Origin: Desulfovibrio sp.
Lineage (GTDB): Bacteria; Desulfobacterota; Desulfovibrionia; Desulfovibrionales; Desulfovibrionaceae
Reading direction: 5' to 3'
DNA: 64,000 bases
NCBI GenBank assembly: GCA_031287575.1
Contig: JAITSV010000052.1
Location: 1-64,000 of the forward strand
Shown: positions 9,299-18,600 of the stretch, one piece after another
Layout: each line of letters begins with the position of its first letter
Numbering within the stretch: position 1 is the stretch's first letter
Translations under genes and position numbers: made by a program
Notes under the pieces: model-generated
Told to the model about the DNA's origin: nothing
Database searches by the model: none
The model's input: only the letters and a program-made list of their open reading frames with translations

Positions 9299-10433
9299 AG
9301 CAACTGCCCGTCCTGTCCTTGGCCAGCTTCTTGACCTGGCTGGCCCGGTACGAGGCCTCGCCGTAGTGGGCCAGCGAAAGCCCGGCGCCGGGCCGGTTGC
9401 ACACCACGGCGATGGATATGGCCATCAGCGGAAAGGTGCGCATCTGCCCCTGCCTGTCGTGGGCCACGATGGCCCCGCGCTCGCGGTCGTCCGCGTCGTA
9501 GAAGCCGGGCACGATGGCGTCGAAGGCCCCCACCACCCTGCGGCAGGCATCTTCCGCCTCGTCCACGGGCGTCACGAACACGAAGTCGTCGCCGCCCACG
9601 TGCCCCACGAAGGCGGGCTGGCCGCGCACCTCGCGCACCGTGGTGGCCAGCAGCCGCGCGGTAAGCATGAGCACCTCGTCCCCGCGCGAAAAGCCGTACT
9701 TGTCGTTGAAGGCCTTGAAATTGTCGAGGTCCGCGTAGGCCAGCGCGAAATCCATGCGCCGCTCGATAAGCCCCTGAATGAACTTGATGATCGAGGTGTT
9801 GCCCGGCAGCCTGGTCAGCGGGCTGGCGTCCAGGGCGCGGCCCGCGCGGGTGAGGGCCAGTTCGATGCGCGCCGCGAGTTCCGTGGTCAGCAGGGGCGGC
9901 AGGGGCGTGCAGTTCGCGCCATCCGCCGCATCGGCCCCCTGCACCGGGACGACGGGCAACACCATGAAATCGTCGGCCTCCACGCTCGGCCAGTCCACCT
10001 CGCCCACGTCTTGCGCGTTCAAGGCCAGCAGCGTGGCCACCTGGCGGTACACGTTCTCGCCCTTCACCAACTGGATCAGCGATATGCCGGACATGTCCGG
10101 CAGCGCGGCGGAAACCAGCAGCAGATCAGGCGGATCCAGAAAGAACTGTTCCAGCACGGCCCGCCCGTTGTCGAACACCCGCCAGTCCATGGGACGGGCC
10201 GGCGCCGGGCGCTGTCCCTCCGGGCCGCCGTCCGCCGCCCACAGGGCGCGTACGGTGGCGGCCAGACAGCCGTCCGCCGTGACCAGCCAGCAGCGCGGCA
10301 CGCCCGCAGCCGTGGCATCGCCGAAGCCCAGGGGGCGCGTGCTCACGACACGCTCCCCCCCGCTCGGGGCGGGCACGGGCACGAAGAGGGCGGCAGATGC
10401 GATGACAGACGGGGCACCCCCGCCGAAAACCAC
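9273..10433 (-). CDS. Diguanylate cyclase-like GGDEF protein with degenerate receiver domain
   Basis: The C-terminal GGDEF domain (about residues 200-380) has DxLTRLPGN at its start, the substrate segment YADLDNFKAFNDKYGFSRGDEVL, and GGDDF where GGDEF/GGEEF is usual, so cyclase activity is plausible but not certain. The N-terminal ~190 residues resemble a response-regulator receiver fold: in PDLLLVSAALPDMSG the phospho-acceptor Asp position is Ser, so this part is probably not phosphorylated. There are no membrane segments. The start is a GTG 19 bp after the HDOD gene; other in-frame starts are possible. Its position in one operon with HDOD, dprA and xer-like genes suggests cytoplasmic signalling, but no output is evident. 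Confidence 0.8.
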   Translation of the reverse strand: MVFGGGAPSVIASAALFVPVPAPSGGERVVSTRPLGFGDATAAGVPRCWLVTADGCLAATVRALWAADGGPEGQRPAPARPMDWRVFDNGRAVLEQFFLDPPDLLLVSAALPDMSGISLIQLVKGENVYRQVATLLALNAQDVGEVDWPSVEADDFMVLPVVPVQGADAADGANCTPLPPLLTTELAARIELALTRAGRALDASPLTRLPGNTSIIKFIQGLIERRMDFALAYADLDNFKAFNDKYGFSRGDEVLMLTARLLATTVREVRGQPAFVGHVGGDDFVFVTPVDEAEDACRRVVGAFDAIVPGFYDADDRERGAIVAHDRQGQMRTFPLMAISIAVVCNRPGAGLSLAHYGEASYRASQVKKLAKDRTGSCYVFDRRQA

Positions 10434-10452
10434 ATCAGGACGGCGTCACCGG

Positions 10453-11292
10453 TCATGCGAAGCCCAGTTCCCCGGCGTCGGCGAATTTCTCGCACAGGGT
10501 GTCCAGCAGGGCTTCCAGCGCGCTCTGGTTCATGCCCAGCAGCTTCAGCGCGTGCGGCGAAAGCTGCGGCACGTTGTCGTCCCCGCCGGACCCGTATTCG
10601 TACAGCCGGGCCATGAAGTTGCCCACATGCACCACGCAGGCCATCTGCGGGTAGATGCGCGCGCCCATGGGCTTGTGGTGGAAGGCCATGCCCTCGCGGA
10701 TGGCCGGGGGCAGGTTCCAGTGTTCCGCCAGCCAGGCGTTGATGCGGTCGTGCCCGAAGCCGAGCACCTGCGTTTCCGCGTCGATATACGGCAGGTCCTG
10801 TTCCTGCACCACCGCGTCCACCCTGGCCTTGGCCTCCGGCAGTTGCAGGGCCGAGACCACCTTGCCGAGGTCGTGCAGCAACCCGGCCACGGCGTATTCC
10901 TCCGGGTCCTTCATGCCCAGCGCGCGGGCCAGTTCGCCGCAGGCCAGCGAACAGCCCACGCTGTGGTCCCACAGGCCGCGCATGGCGCGGTTCATGTCGT
11001 CGTAGACCGAGGTGGAGATGATCAGCCCCCGGATGACGTTGAACCCCAACAGCACCAGGGCGTGCTTTACCGTACCGATGCGCCCCGGAAAACCGTAGAT
11101 GGGCGAGTTGACCATCTTCAGCACCTTGGCCGCCAGCACCTGGTCGAAGGAAATGACCTTGGCCACCTGGTCGGTGGTGGTATTGGGCAGTTCCAGCAGG
11201 CGCGAGACCTCCTGCAACGCCGTGGGGAGCGTGGGCAGGTCCTTCACCGCCAGCAGGCGCCCCTTGTAGGTGGTGCGCAGGTCTTCGCTCAT
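10453..11292 (-). CDS. HDOD-domain signalling protein
   Basis: A 279-residue protein that is almost entirely an HDOD domain (residues ~15-215), a non-catalytic HD relative found in regulators of motility, c-di-GMP and stress responses. Visible landmarks are LPTLPTALQEVSRLL, ISFDQVLAAKVLKMVNSP, the helix VKHALVLLGFNVIRGL and the HD-like LLHDLGK near 140-146, followed by FGHDRINAWLAEHWNLP. GGAG lies about 8 bases before the ATG, and the ATG overlaps the stop of the upstream small gene (ATGA), which indicates coupling. HDOD plus GGDEF in one operon suggests they act in the same pathway. Confidence 0.88.
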   Translation of the reverse strand: MSEDLRTTYKGRLLAVKDLPTLPTALQEVSRLLELPNTTTDQVAKVISFDQVLAAKVLKMVNSPIYGFPGRIGTVKHALVLLGFNVIRGLIISTSVYDDMNRAMRGLWDHSVGCSLACGELARALGMKDPEEYAVAGLLHDLGKVVSALQLPEAKARVDAVVQEQDLPYIDAETQVLGFGHDRINAWLAEHWNLPPAIREGMAFHHKPMGARIYPQMACVVHVGNFMARLYEYGSGGDDNVPQLSPHALKLLGMNQSALEALLDTLCEKFADAGELGFA

Positions 11293-11792
11293 CGCCCGTT
11301 CTCCCGTGGCGCGCCGTTGCCGTTGGCCACTTCGGGCCGGGCGGGCAGGCCTTCCGGCTCGTCATCCACCAACGGCACCAATGAAATGCGGTTCTGGGCG
11401 GCCAGGGCTTCCGCTTCTTCGCGCGCGGTCTCCGTCGCGGCGGCCAGCGCGGCGGCCTCGGCCTCTTCCGCTGCCTTGGCCGCTGCGATGCGCTCGGTAA
11501 AGAAGCGGCGCAGCATGTTGCGCAGGGTAACCATGAACCGGTCCTGCCCGTGCTTGCGGAACAGGTGGTCCAGCCGCCCGGCGATGCGCTCCAGGTCGTT
11601 GCCGCCGTCGTCGCCAAGGTCCACGGGGCGGCCCTGCACGGTGAGCGACTGCACCCCGCTGGCGCGGAAGCGCGAGATGATGGTGGTGGTCAGTTCAACG
11701 CCTGTGCCCACCAGCACCAGCCCGTCGGACTTGGTGACGGGCTTGGCCAGTTTCATGCCGGGCGCGGCGAGGTCGAGCGGTATCTTCTGCAT
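11289..11792 (-). CDS. Small protein of unknown function, coupled to HDOD gene
   Basis: 167 residues. The first ~60 (LDLAAPGMKLAKPV, then GVELTTTIISRFRASGVQSLTV) resemble the short N-terminal module often found ahead of HD-GYP domains, in which a hydrophobic core is followed by a helix that positions a Gly-Val turn. Residues ~95-135 are Ala/Glu-rich and predicted helical, possibly coiled coil, and the tail is polar. It shares a 4-bp overlap with the HDOD gene, so the two may form a split regulator. No enzymatic motif is visible. Confidence 0.7.
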   Translation of the reverse strand: MQKIPLDLAAPGMKLAKPVTKSDGLVLVGTGVELTTTIISRFRASGVQSLTVQGRPVDLGDDGGNDLERIAGRLDHLFRKHGQDRFMVTLRNMLRRFFTERIAAAKAAEEAEAAALAAATETAREEAEALAAQNRISLVPLVDDEPEGLPARPEVANGNGAPRENGR

Positions 11793-11846
11793 ATTCTTCC
11801 CCGGCCGGGCGTCTGCCCGCCGTTTGGATACATGGTGCGCGTTTCC

Positions 11847-13505
11847 CTACATACGCTCGTAGCGCATGCCGGGCAACCGGCGTACCCCGCCCTTTACCTC
11901 CAGCAACACGAGACGGCAGCTGACGTCCGCCGCCCCCATGGACAGCGCGCGGCAGATGTCGTCCACGTGGGCGCCGGGGCGACCGTGCAGGAAGGCCAGG
12001 ATGGCGTCGTCCGGACCGTCGCCGGTGCTGCCGCTGATGCCGCCGCCGATACAGGCCGGGCACGGAACGGGTGCGCTTGCCCTGCGGGGGCGCGCGGGGC
12101 GCGGTGCCGGGCGGACCACGGGCGCGGGCACGGCGGCGGGCTCCAAAGGTGCCCGCACGTCCTGCCCTGCGGAAACATCGGCGCTGTCGCCGGAAATTTC
12201 CAGCGGAGGGCGGACAGCATCCCTGCCAGCCATACCGTCCAGGACGACGGGAGGGCTCTGGGCTTCCGGAACGCCCGGCGTGTCCGGCGTGCCCGGCATA
12301 TCAGGCGTAACGGGGATGACCGGGGTGACTGGCACATCCGACGCATTCGGGCCGGTCATGACAGATAGGGCAGACGGGGCAGATGGAGGAACTGGATCAT
12401 CGGACGCAGCCGGGGGAAATATCTCGTCCAGCGGATCGCCGTCCCAGCCGTCCCAGCCCCCCCATCCCCCCCATCCGGGGATCGGGCACGGCGCGGCCAG
12501 CGCGGCCAGTTCCATGCCCAGCACCGGGGCCAGGTCCACCAGCATGTCTTCCGCCGTGGCAACGGGCCGCGCCCCCTGCTCGATGAGCCCCCGGCAGCCG
12601 CAGGTGTACTGGGCCGTGGCCGGTCCGGGCACGGCGTACACCTCGCGGCCCTGCTCCAGGGCCAGGCGCGCGGTGATCAGGCTGCCGCTGCGGGCCGCCG
12701 CCTCCACCACCAGCACCCCCACCGAAAATCCGCTGATGATCCGGTTGCGCACCGGAAAGTGCCCGGGCAACGGCAGCGTGCCGGGGGCGTATTCCGACAC
12801 CAGCAGCCCGGTGGCTTCCATGCGGGCGAACAGTTCCGCGTGCTCCGGCGGATAGACCACGTCGATGCCCGTGCCCAGCACGCCGATGGTGGAACCCACC
12901 TCTTCCAGCGCGGCCACGTGGGCCTCGCGGTCGATGCCGCGCGCAAGGCCGGAAACCACGGTGACGCCCGCCGCCGAAAGACTGTAGGCGATGTCGGCGG
13001 CCACCCCGCGCCCGGCCCGCGAGGACAGGCGCGAACCCACCACCGCCACGGCGTGGTTGGTCAGCAAAGAGGCATCGCCCCGGCAGTACAGCACGGCGGG
13101 GGCGTCGGAAACTTCACGCAGGCGAGCGGGATAGCGCGGGTCGGTCCACAGCAGGACGGAGCACCGGCAGGCGCGCACCGCGTCCCATTCCTGCCGGGCC
13201 GTGTCGCGCCATGCCCCGCGCGCCACCGGCGCGGCCATGTGCGGCCGCACCCCGGCTTGCGCCCAGTCGTGCCCGCCCCGGTCCGCAGCCTGCACGGCGG
13301 CCAGCGCGGAACCCAGCCCCGCCAGCAGACGGCGCACCGTGCGCGGCCCGATGCCGGGGCTGTGGCGCAGGGCCAGGGCAGCCCACAATTCGGCGCGGCC
13401 CGCCGCATCCAGGTCGGCAAAGGCGGGCAGCCTGCCGAGGCCTGGCGGCATGGTACGCATGCCCATGCTATCCGGGCGTTCGGGGGCGGGCGGCGGGGAA
13501 GCCAT
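11847..13505 (-). CDS. dprA: DNA-processing protein DprA
   Basis: RecA loader for incoming single-stranded DNA in transformation. Order: N-terminal helical/HhH region (LRHSPGIGPRTVRRLLAGLGS), then the Rossmann-like DNA_processg_A core (about residues 100-320) with AVAVVGSRLSSRAG, VVSGLARGIDREAH, GVLGTGIDVVYPPEH, FPVRNRIISGFS and AARSGSLITARLALEQGR, and a C-terminal winged helix (about 490-552, DDAILAFLHGRPGAHVDDI). A Pro/Thr/Asp-rich linker of about 150 residues separates the core and winged helix; most DprA proteins of ~360-400 residues lack it. The linker contains imprecise repeats (GWxGW units and TPDxPG units). It lies 17 bp after the cpoB-like gene, so the two are probably co-transcribed. 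Confidence 0.95.
   Translation of the reverse strand: MASPPPAPERPDSMGMRTMPPGLGRLPAFADLDAAGRAELWAALALRHSPGIGPRTVRRLLAGLGSALAAVQAADRGGHDWAQAGVRPHMAAPVARGAWRDTARQEWDAVRACRCSVLLWTDPRYPARLREVSDAPAVLYCRGDASLLTNHAVAVVGSRLSSRAGRGVAADIAYSLSAAGVTVVSGLARGIDREAHVAALEEVGSTIGVLGTGIDVVYPPEHAELFARMEATGLLVSEYAPGTLPLPGHFPVRNRIISGFSVGVLVVEAAARSGSLITARLALEQGREVYAVPGPATAQYTCGCRGLIEQGARPVATAEDMLVDLAPVLGMELAALAAPCPIPGWGGWGGWDGWDGDPLDEIFPPAASDDPVPPSAPSALSVMTGPNASDVPVTPVIPVTPDMPGTPDTPGVPEAQSPPVVLDGMAGRDAVRPPLEISGDSADVSAGQDVRAPLEPAAVPAPVVRPAPRPARPRRASAPVPCPACIGGGISGSTGDGPDDAILAFLHGRPGAHVDDICRALSMGAADVSCRLVLLEVKGGVRRLPGMRYERM
12438..12476. repeat. 9-bp tandem repeat in dprA linker
   Basis: About four 9-base units (GCCGTCCCA, GCCGTCCCA, GCCCCCCCA, TCCCCCCCA) run in frame through dprA and encode the Gly/Trp/Asp repeats of the inter-domain linker. 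The 3-codon period keeps the frame open whatever the copy number. Confidence 0.8.
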
Positions 13506-13522
13506 GGCGGGGCGCGGGCAGG

Positions 13523-14395
13523 CTACCCGTTGGGGAAGCGCTGCCGGGCCAGCTTGGCGGCCGGGGAATCGGGGTGGTCTTCGCGCAGCGCCTTCAGGTG
13601 GAAGCGCACGTTCTCGTCATCACCCAGCTGCTTGTAGGCCAGCGCCGTCTTGAGCAGGGAATCCGCCGCCTTGTGATGCTTGGGGAAGCGCGCCGTGACC
13701 TCCTTGAAGGCCACGATGGCGTCTGCGTAGCGGCGTTGGGCGTACAGGGCCTCACCCTTCCAGTACAGGGCGTTGGGCACCAGCGCGCTGTTGGGATAAT
13801 CGCCCAGAAACCCTTCGAAACGCACGCGGGCTTCGTCGGTCTTGCCGCGTTGCAGCAGATTCAGGGCGGATTCGTAGGCGGCCTTGTCCGAGACGCCCCT
13901 GGCGGGCCTGGGCTCCGGCTTTTGCGCGGCCTTAGCGGCTGATGCGGGCAACGCGGCCTTGGCGGGTTCGGGCTGGATGCGGCGTCCGCCCGCGCCGATG
14001 CCGTCGGCATCGACTGCCGACACCGCCGGGACATCGCCCGACGCGGCACCAGATGCAACCGGGTGCGAAGCCACGGCAGGTTGCCCGCTCGCTTTGCCCG
14101 CAAGGACGCCTTCCAGCGCGTCCAGCCTGCGGCCATCGGATTCGCGGTCGCCATCCACGCGGGCGGACAGCGCGGCCTGCTTTTCCTCCAGCGCGCGCAG
14201 CCGCTCGTCCACCGAGCCGTCGCGGGCCTTGCGGGCCTCTTCGTAGGAAAGATACTTTTCCTCCAGCATGCGCAGCCGCCATTCGGTGCTGCCCTGCGCC
14301 GTGCCCTGTCCGGCGCAGCCGGAGCAAAGGACCATGGCGAGAAGAAGGGCCGGAACAAGCAATGCCGCCGATGCGCGAAGCCGCCGATGCTGCAT
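13523..14395 (-). CDS. CpoB/YbgF-like TPR lipoprotein
   Basis: 290 residues with an N-terminal signal (ALLVPALLLAMVLCSGC) whose LCSGC is a lipobox-like site, so it is probably lipid-anchored in the periplasm. A trimerising coiled-coil segment follows (about residues 35-95, heptad-like EEKYLSYEEARKARD onward), then an Ala/Pro linker and TPR repeats (about 170-290: AYESALNLLQRGKTDEA, NALYWKGEALYAQRRYADAI, ADSLLKTALAYKQLGD). This is the layout of CpoB/YbgF, which links peptidoglycan synthesis and outer-membrane constriction, except that here the protein is lipidated and no tol-pal genes are adjacent. GGAG is 8 bases before the ATG. First gene of the minus-strand run through dprA to the Xer gene. 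Confidence 0.8.
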   Translation of the reverse strand: MQHRRLRASAALLVPALLLAMVLCSGCAGQGTAQGSTEWRLRMLEEKYLSYEEARKARDGSVDERLRALEEKQAALSARVDGDRESDGRRLDALEGVLAGKASGQPAVASHPVASGAASGDVPAVSAVDADGIGAGGRRIQPEPAKAALPASAAKAAQKPEPRPARGVSDKAAYESALNLLQRGKTDEARVRFEGFLGDYPNSALVPNALYWKGEALYAQRRYADAIVAFKEVTARFPKHHKAADSLLKTALAYKQLGDDENVRFHLKALREDHPDSPAAKLARQRFPNG

Positions 14396-14558
14396 GAGGA
14401 ATCTCCGAACTGGCCGTGTACGTTGACGGAACTGTACCCTCCATAGGCGATGGCCGCCATTTTTTCAAGGAAATCCACGCGCCGCCGCACTCCGGCCGGG
14501 CAGCGCGCGGAATCGCCCGCGCCTGCGGCCACTCCCGCCCCCTGAGTGCACGGGCGAC

Positions 14559-14619
14559 TGCCGCACCGGCCCGCGCCCTTGCGCCCCAAGCGGTTTTGGG
14601 GCACAAGACCGGTGCGGCA
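14559..14619. promoter_or_regulatory. Nested inverted repeat in divergent intergenic region
   Basis: Outer arms TGCCGCACCGG (14559-14569) and CCGGTGCGGCA (14609-14619) are exact complements. Inside them GCCCCAA and TTGGGGC form a second stem. It sits between the divergent cpoB-like gene and the membrane protein gene, 45 bp before the latter. It could be an mRNA leader structure or a bidirectional operator; the sequence does not decide. Confidence 0.55.
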
Positions 14620-14663
14620 ACGCCCTTGCGCGCCGCCGCATCACCCCAACGGAGCTTTCGCGA

Positions 14664-15620
14664 ATGATCCTGTTTCCCGATGCCGCCGTCTGGTCGCTGG
14701 CACTGCCGGGCGGCATTCTGGCCTGCCTGCTGCTGGCCGTCACCGGCCTGCCCTTCCTGTGCCTGTCCGCCCAACGCCTGGCCGTGACCCAGCGTTCCTC
14801 GTTCCCCGACAAGTTGGCCCGTCAGGGCGCCCTGCTGGCCGCCCTGACCGCCGCCGTGCTGGTGGCCGTAAGCGGCGCGGTGACCCTGCGCATGGCCCAG
14901 ATGCAGCCCGACCTGATGGACGGTCCGTTCCGCATACCATTGCTGGCCCTGCCTGCGCTGCTGGCGGGTTCCGGGGTCTGCGCCGCCCTGTACCTGCTGG
15001 GCTGGAAGCACATCAAGGGATCGGCCATGCATCGCTTCGTGGGCCTTGCCGCCGGCATCGGCGGCATCGAGGCCACGACCAGCGGCTTCGGCCTTGCCCG
15101 CGCCCTGCTGCTGCCGGGTCATCCCCTGCCCTCCGATGCCTCGGCCATGAACACCATGCGCGCCCTCATCGCCGCCCCCGCGGATTCGCTGCTGTGGCCG
15201 GTGCTGGGGCAGTCGGCCTTCGTGGCCGCAGGCGCCGCCGGGGCACTGTGCCTGGCCTGGCTGCTGACCCGCCGCGACAAGGACGATTTTGGCCGCGACT
15301 ACTACAACTACGCCCTGGGCGTGTGCGCCCGCTGGGCCTTGGGCGGCACCCTGTGCGCCCTGCCGGTGGGCGTGTACGTACTGTACCGGGCCGCCACGTT
15401 GACCAGCCCGGACCTGACCGTCCTGCCCCCCCTGCTGCCCTTGATCGGCACGCTGGTACTGCCGCTGGCCGCCTGCGGACTGTGGGGCACGGTGATCCGT
15501 TCCGCCACGCCGCTGCGCCACAAGGTGGGCATCGTGTCCGCGCTGGTGCTGCTGATGGTGGCCTGCGGCTGCGAGGCCAGCACCCTGGCCCATGTGGTGC
15601 GGCTGCACGCGCCCATGTAA
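14664..15620 (+). CDS. Polytopic inner-membrane protein of unknown function
   Basis: 318 residues with about eight hydrophobic segments (roughly 9-31, 55-75, 90-112, 130-150, 180-200, 215-240, 250-275 and 285-305), so it is an integral inner-membrane protein. Scattered His residues and an Arg/Asp-rich cytoplasmic loop (TRRDKDDFGRDYYNY, near 205-218) are the most distinctive features. The shape recalls multi-helix cytochrome-type membrane subunits found in sulfate reducers, but I see no diagnostic haem or metal motif and do not assign a function. GGAG lies ~12 bases before the ATG. Divergent from the cpoB-like operon and closed by a bidirectional terminator. Confidence 0.75.
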   Translation: MILFPDAAVWSLALPGGILACLLLAVTGLPFLCLSAQRLAVTQRSSFPDKLARQGALLAALTAAVLVAVSGAVTLRMAQMQPDLMDGPFRIPLLALPALLAGSGVCAALYLLGWKHIKGSAMHRFVGLAAGIGGIEATTSGFGLARALLLPGHPLPSDASAMNTMRALIAAPADSLLWPVLGQSAFVAAGAAGALCLAWLLTRRDKDDFGRDYYNYALGVCARWALGGTLCALPVGVYVLYRAATLTSPDLTVLPPLLPLIGTLVLPLAACGLWGTVIRSATPLRHKVGIVSALVLLMVACGCEASTLAHVVRLHAPM

Positions 15621-15643
15621 CGCATTTCCCGAATCCACGAAAA

Positions 15644-15678
15644 AACGCCCCCGCCCGGTGCTGCCGGACGGGGGCGTT
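15644..15678. terminator. Bidirectional intrinsic terminator between membrane gene and cheA
   Basis: AACGCCCCCG and CGGGGGCGTT form a 10-bp stem around a 15-base loop. An A-run just left of it gives a T-run on the minus strand, so it best fits termination of the cheA operon, and it can also stop the plus-strand gene. Confidence 0.85.
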
Positions 15679-15698
15679 CTGATTGTGCCAGAGGTTGG

Positions 15699-18600
15699 CT
15701 AGATCGCCTTTGAAGTAGCCATCATGTACACCTCGTGCGGGTCCAGGATCAGGATGACGCTGCCGTCGCCCATGATGGTCGCGCCGGAGATGCCCTTGAG
15801 GTCGCCAAGGTAGGCGCCCAGGGGCTTGATGACGATTTCCTGCCGTTCCAGCAGCCGGTCCACCACCAGGCCCAGGCGCCGGTCGTTGTCGTGGATGACC
15901 ACGACGGACAGCACTTCCTGCTTGTCGCCCTTGGGCAGGCCCAGCAGTTCGGACAGCGAGGCGATGCCCAGCACTTCGCCGCGCAGGGTCACGGCCTTGC
16001 GGCCCTTGACGTCCGTCAGGCGGCGCGCCTCGATCTTGGTGGTTTCGGACACGGCGTCCAGCGGGATGGCGTACATCTCGCCGGCCACGTTGACCATCAG
16101 CGCGTCGATGATGGCCAGGGTCAGCGGCAGGGACAGGGTGAAGCGGGTTCCCTTGCCGATTTCCGAATGGATGCTGACGCTGCCCTTCAGGTTCTTGATG
16201 TTGGTGCGCACCACATCCATGCCCACGCCGCGCCCGGAGATGTCGGTGATCTTTTCCGCAGAGGAGAAACCGGGGGCGAAGATGAGCTCCATGGCTTCGC
16301 GGTCGTCCATGGCTTTCGCTTCGTCGGGGGTGATGATGCCCTTGCGCACGGCCACTTCGCGCATCTTTTCCGGGTCGATGCCCTTGCCGTCGTCCTCGAT
16401 CTCGATGGCGACGGAGTTGCCCTTGTGGTAGGCGCGCAGGGTCACCTTGCCCTTGGCCTTCTTGCCCTTGGCCACGCGCTCGTCCTCGGATTCCACGCCG
16501 TGGTCCACGGCATTGCGGATGAGGTGCACCAGCGGGTCGCCGATGACTTCCACGACGCTCTTGTCCAGTTCCGTCTCCTCGCCTTCCAGGATCAGGTCCA
16601 CTTCCTTGCCGCTCTTGCGCGACAGGTCGCGCACCAGGCGCGGGAAACGCGAGAACACCGACGACACCGGCACCATGCGCACCTTCATGATGGTGTCTTG
16701 CAGGTCGTCCGAAATGCGCGCCATGGCGTAGGTGGTTTCGGACAGGTCCTGGGCCACTTCGGCGATGACGACGTTGGTGTCGTCCTCCAGCCTGCGGGCC
16801 AGCATGGTGTAGCGGTTGCGGTTGATGATCAGTTCGCCGATGAGGTTCATCAGGTGGTCCAGCTTCTCGTGGTCCACGCGGATGGTGGACGAGGCCTTGG
16901 CCGTACCGGCCTGCTGGGCCTGCGCGGCCGCGGCGGCGCCCTGACCGCCCGCAGGGGCCGAAGGGGCGGAGGGGGCTGACGGAGTTGCGGGCTTGGCCGG
17001 GGCAGCTGGAGCGGCAGGCTTGGCCGTGACGGCTGGCTTGGCCGGGGCTGCCACAGCGGACGCAGGGGCCGGGGCGGCGGGCTTGACCGCTGCGGCAGAC
17101 GCGGGCGTTCCAGCCACCGAGGAAATGGTGACCACCGCCGCGTCGTCGTCCTCCGCGTCCTCGTCTTCAGCATCAGGGGAGGCATCAGCCCCGGCATCTG
17201 CTGCCTTGGCGGCGGGCGTGGCGGCAACGGCCTTGGCCTCGGCCGCCGGAGCGGGAGCCGCCTTGGCTTCGGGCGCGGCAGCCGGTGCGGCAGCCGGGGC
17301 AGCTTCGGGGGCCGGAGCAGGCGCGGGCGTGCTGATGCGGGCGATCTGCTTTTCCAGCATGTCCCCGATGATGGAGGTTTCCTGCTCCATCAAATCCACC
17401 ATCAGGCTGAAATCCATGCCCGAAAAGCGCGCCTGGTCCACCAGGCCCGCCGTGCGTTCCGCATACACGCGGATATCGTCCAGCCCCATGTAGCCGGAAG
17501 AATTCTGGATGGTCACCAGGCACCGGTACAGTGCGTCGACATACTCGCGCTGGGTGCCGTCGGCGGCCAGGGTCTTCAGGGCCACGCCCACGTTGTCCAT
17601 CTGCTGACGTACCGTGTTCACGAACAGGGCCACGTCATCGGGGTCGTAGCCGGGGGCCACGGGCGGCGACGGGGCGTCTTCGTCGTCATCCGTGCCGGGC
17701 GCGCTGGGCGCCCCCGCTACGCCGGTCGCGCTGGGCGCCTGCGCGGCTTCCGGCGCGGGGACTTCCGCCATGGGGCCGCCGTTCCGGCGCCCGCCGAGGC
17801 CCTCGGGCAGGGTGATCTCGCCACCGGCCACCGCCTTGCGCAGGCACTCGAGGATGACCGAAATGTCGAACGGAGTGACGTTGCCGGAGGCGGGGTCGAT
17901 ACGCGCCACCAACGCTTCCAGCAGGTCCACCACCAGCAGCAGCAGGTCCACCAGTTCGTGCGAGCCGGTCATTTCGCCCCGGCGCACGTTGTTGAGCAGG
18001 GTTTCCGCCTCGTGGGTCAGGCTGTTCAACTCGGCAAAGCCGATGATGCCGCTGTTGCCCTTGAGGTTGTGGAAGAAACGAAACAGGTCGTTGACCAGCT
18101 CGCCCTGCTCGGTGGGGTTGCGTTCCAGTTCCAGCAGCCCGGAGCTGAGATTTTCCGCCATCTCGCGGGCCTCGTCGATGAAGTCCTTGAGGTGCCCCTC
18201 GCCGAAGGCGGTGAGGGCATAGGACTCCTGGGGCTCCAGCGTGGCGATCCACTCGGCGGCTCCGCCCTCGGCCTGGGTGGTGCGTTCCGGCTGGGGCTGC
18301 GGCGCCGCCGCGACCGGTGCTGGCGCGGGGCCGGACACCGGGGCGGGTGCAGGGGGGGGCGCAGGTTCCGGGTCCGCCGCCACGACAGGCTCAGGCACCG
18401 GAACGGGTTCCGGCGCTGGTGCCGGCGCGGCGGGTGCGGGGCGCGGGGCCGCTGGCGGAGCGTCGCCAGCCATGATGGCGTCGATGGTGGCGATGATGGA
18501 TTCCGTCTCCACGTCGCCCTCTCCGCCGGTGGAATCAAGGTTGTCCACCATCTGGCGCAACGCGTCCGTTGCGGAGAGGATGACGTCCATGATCTCGGAG

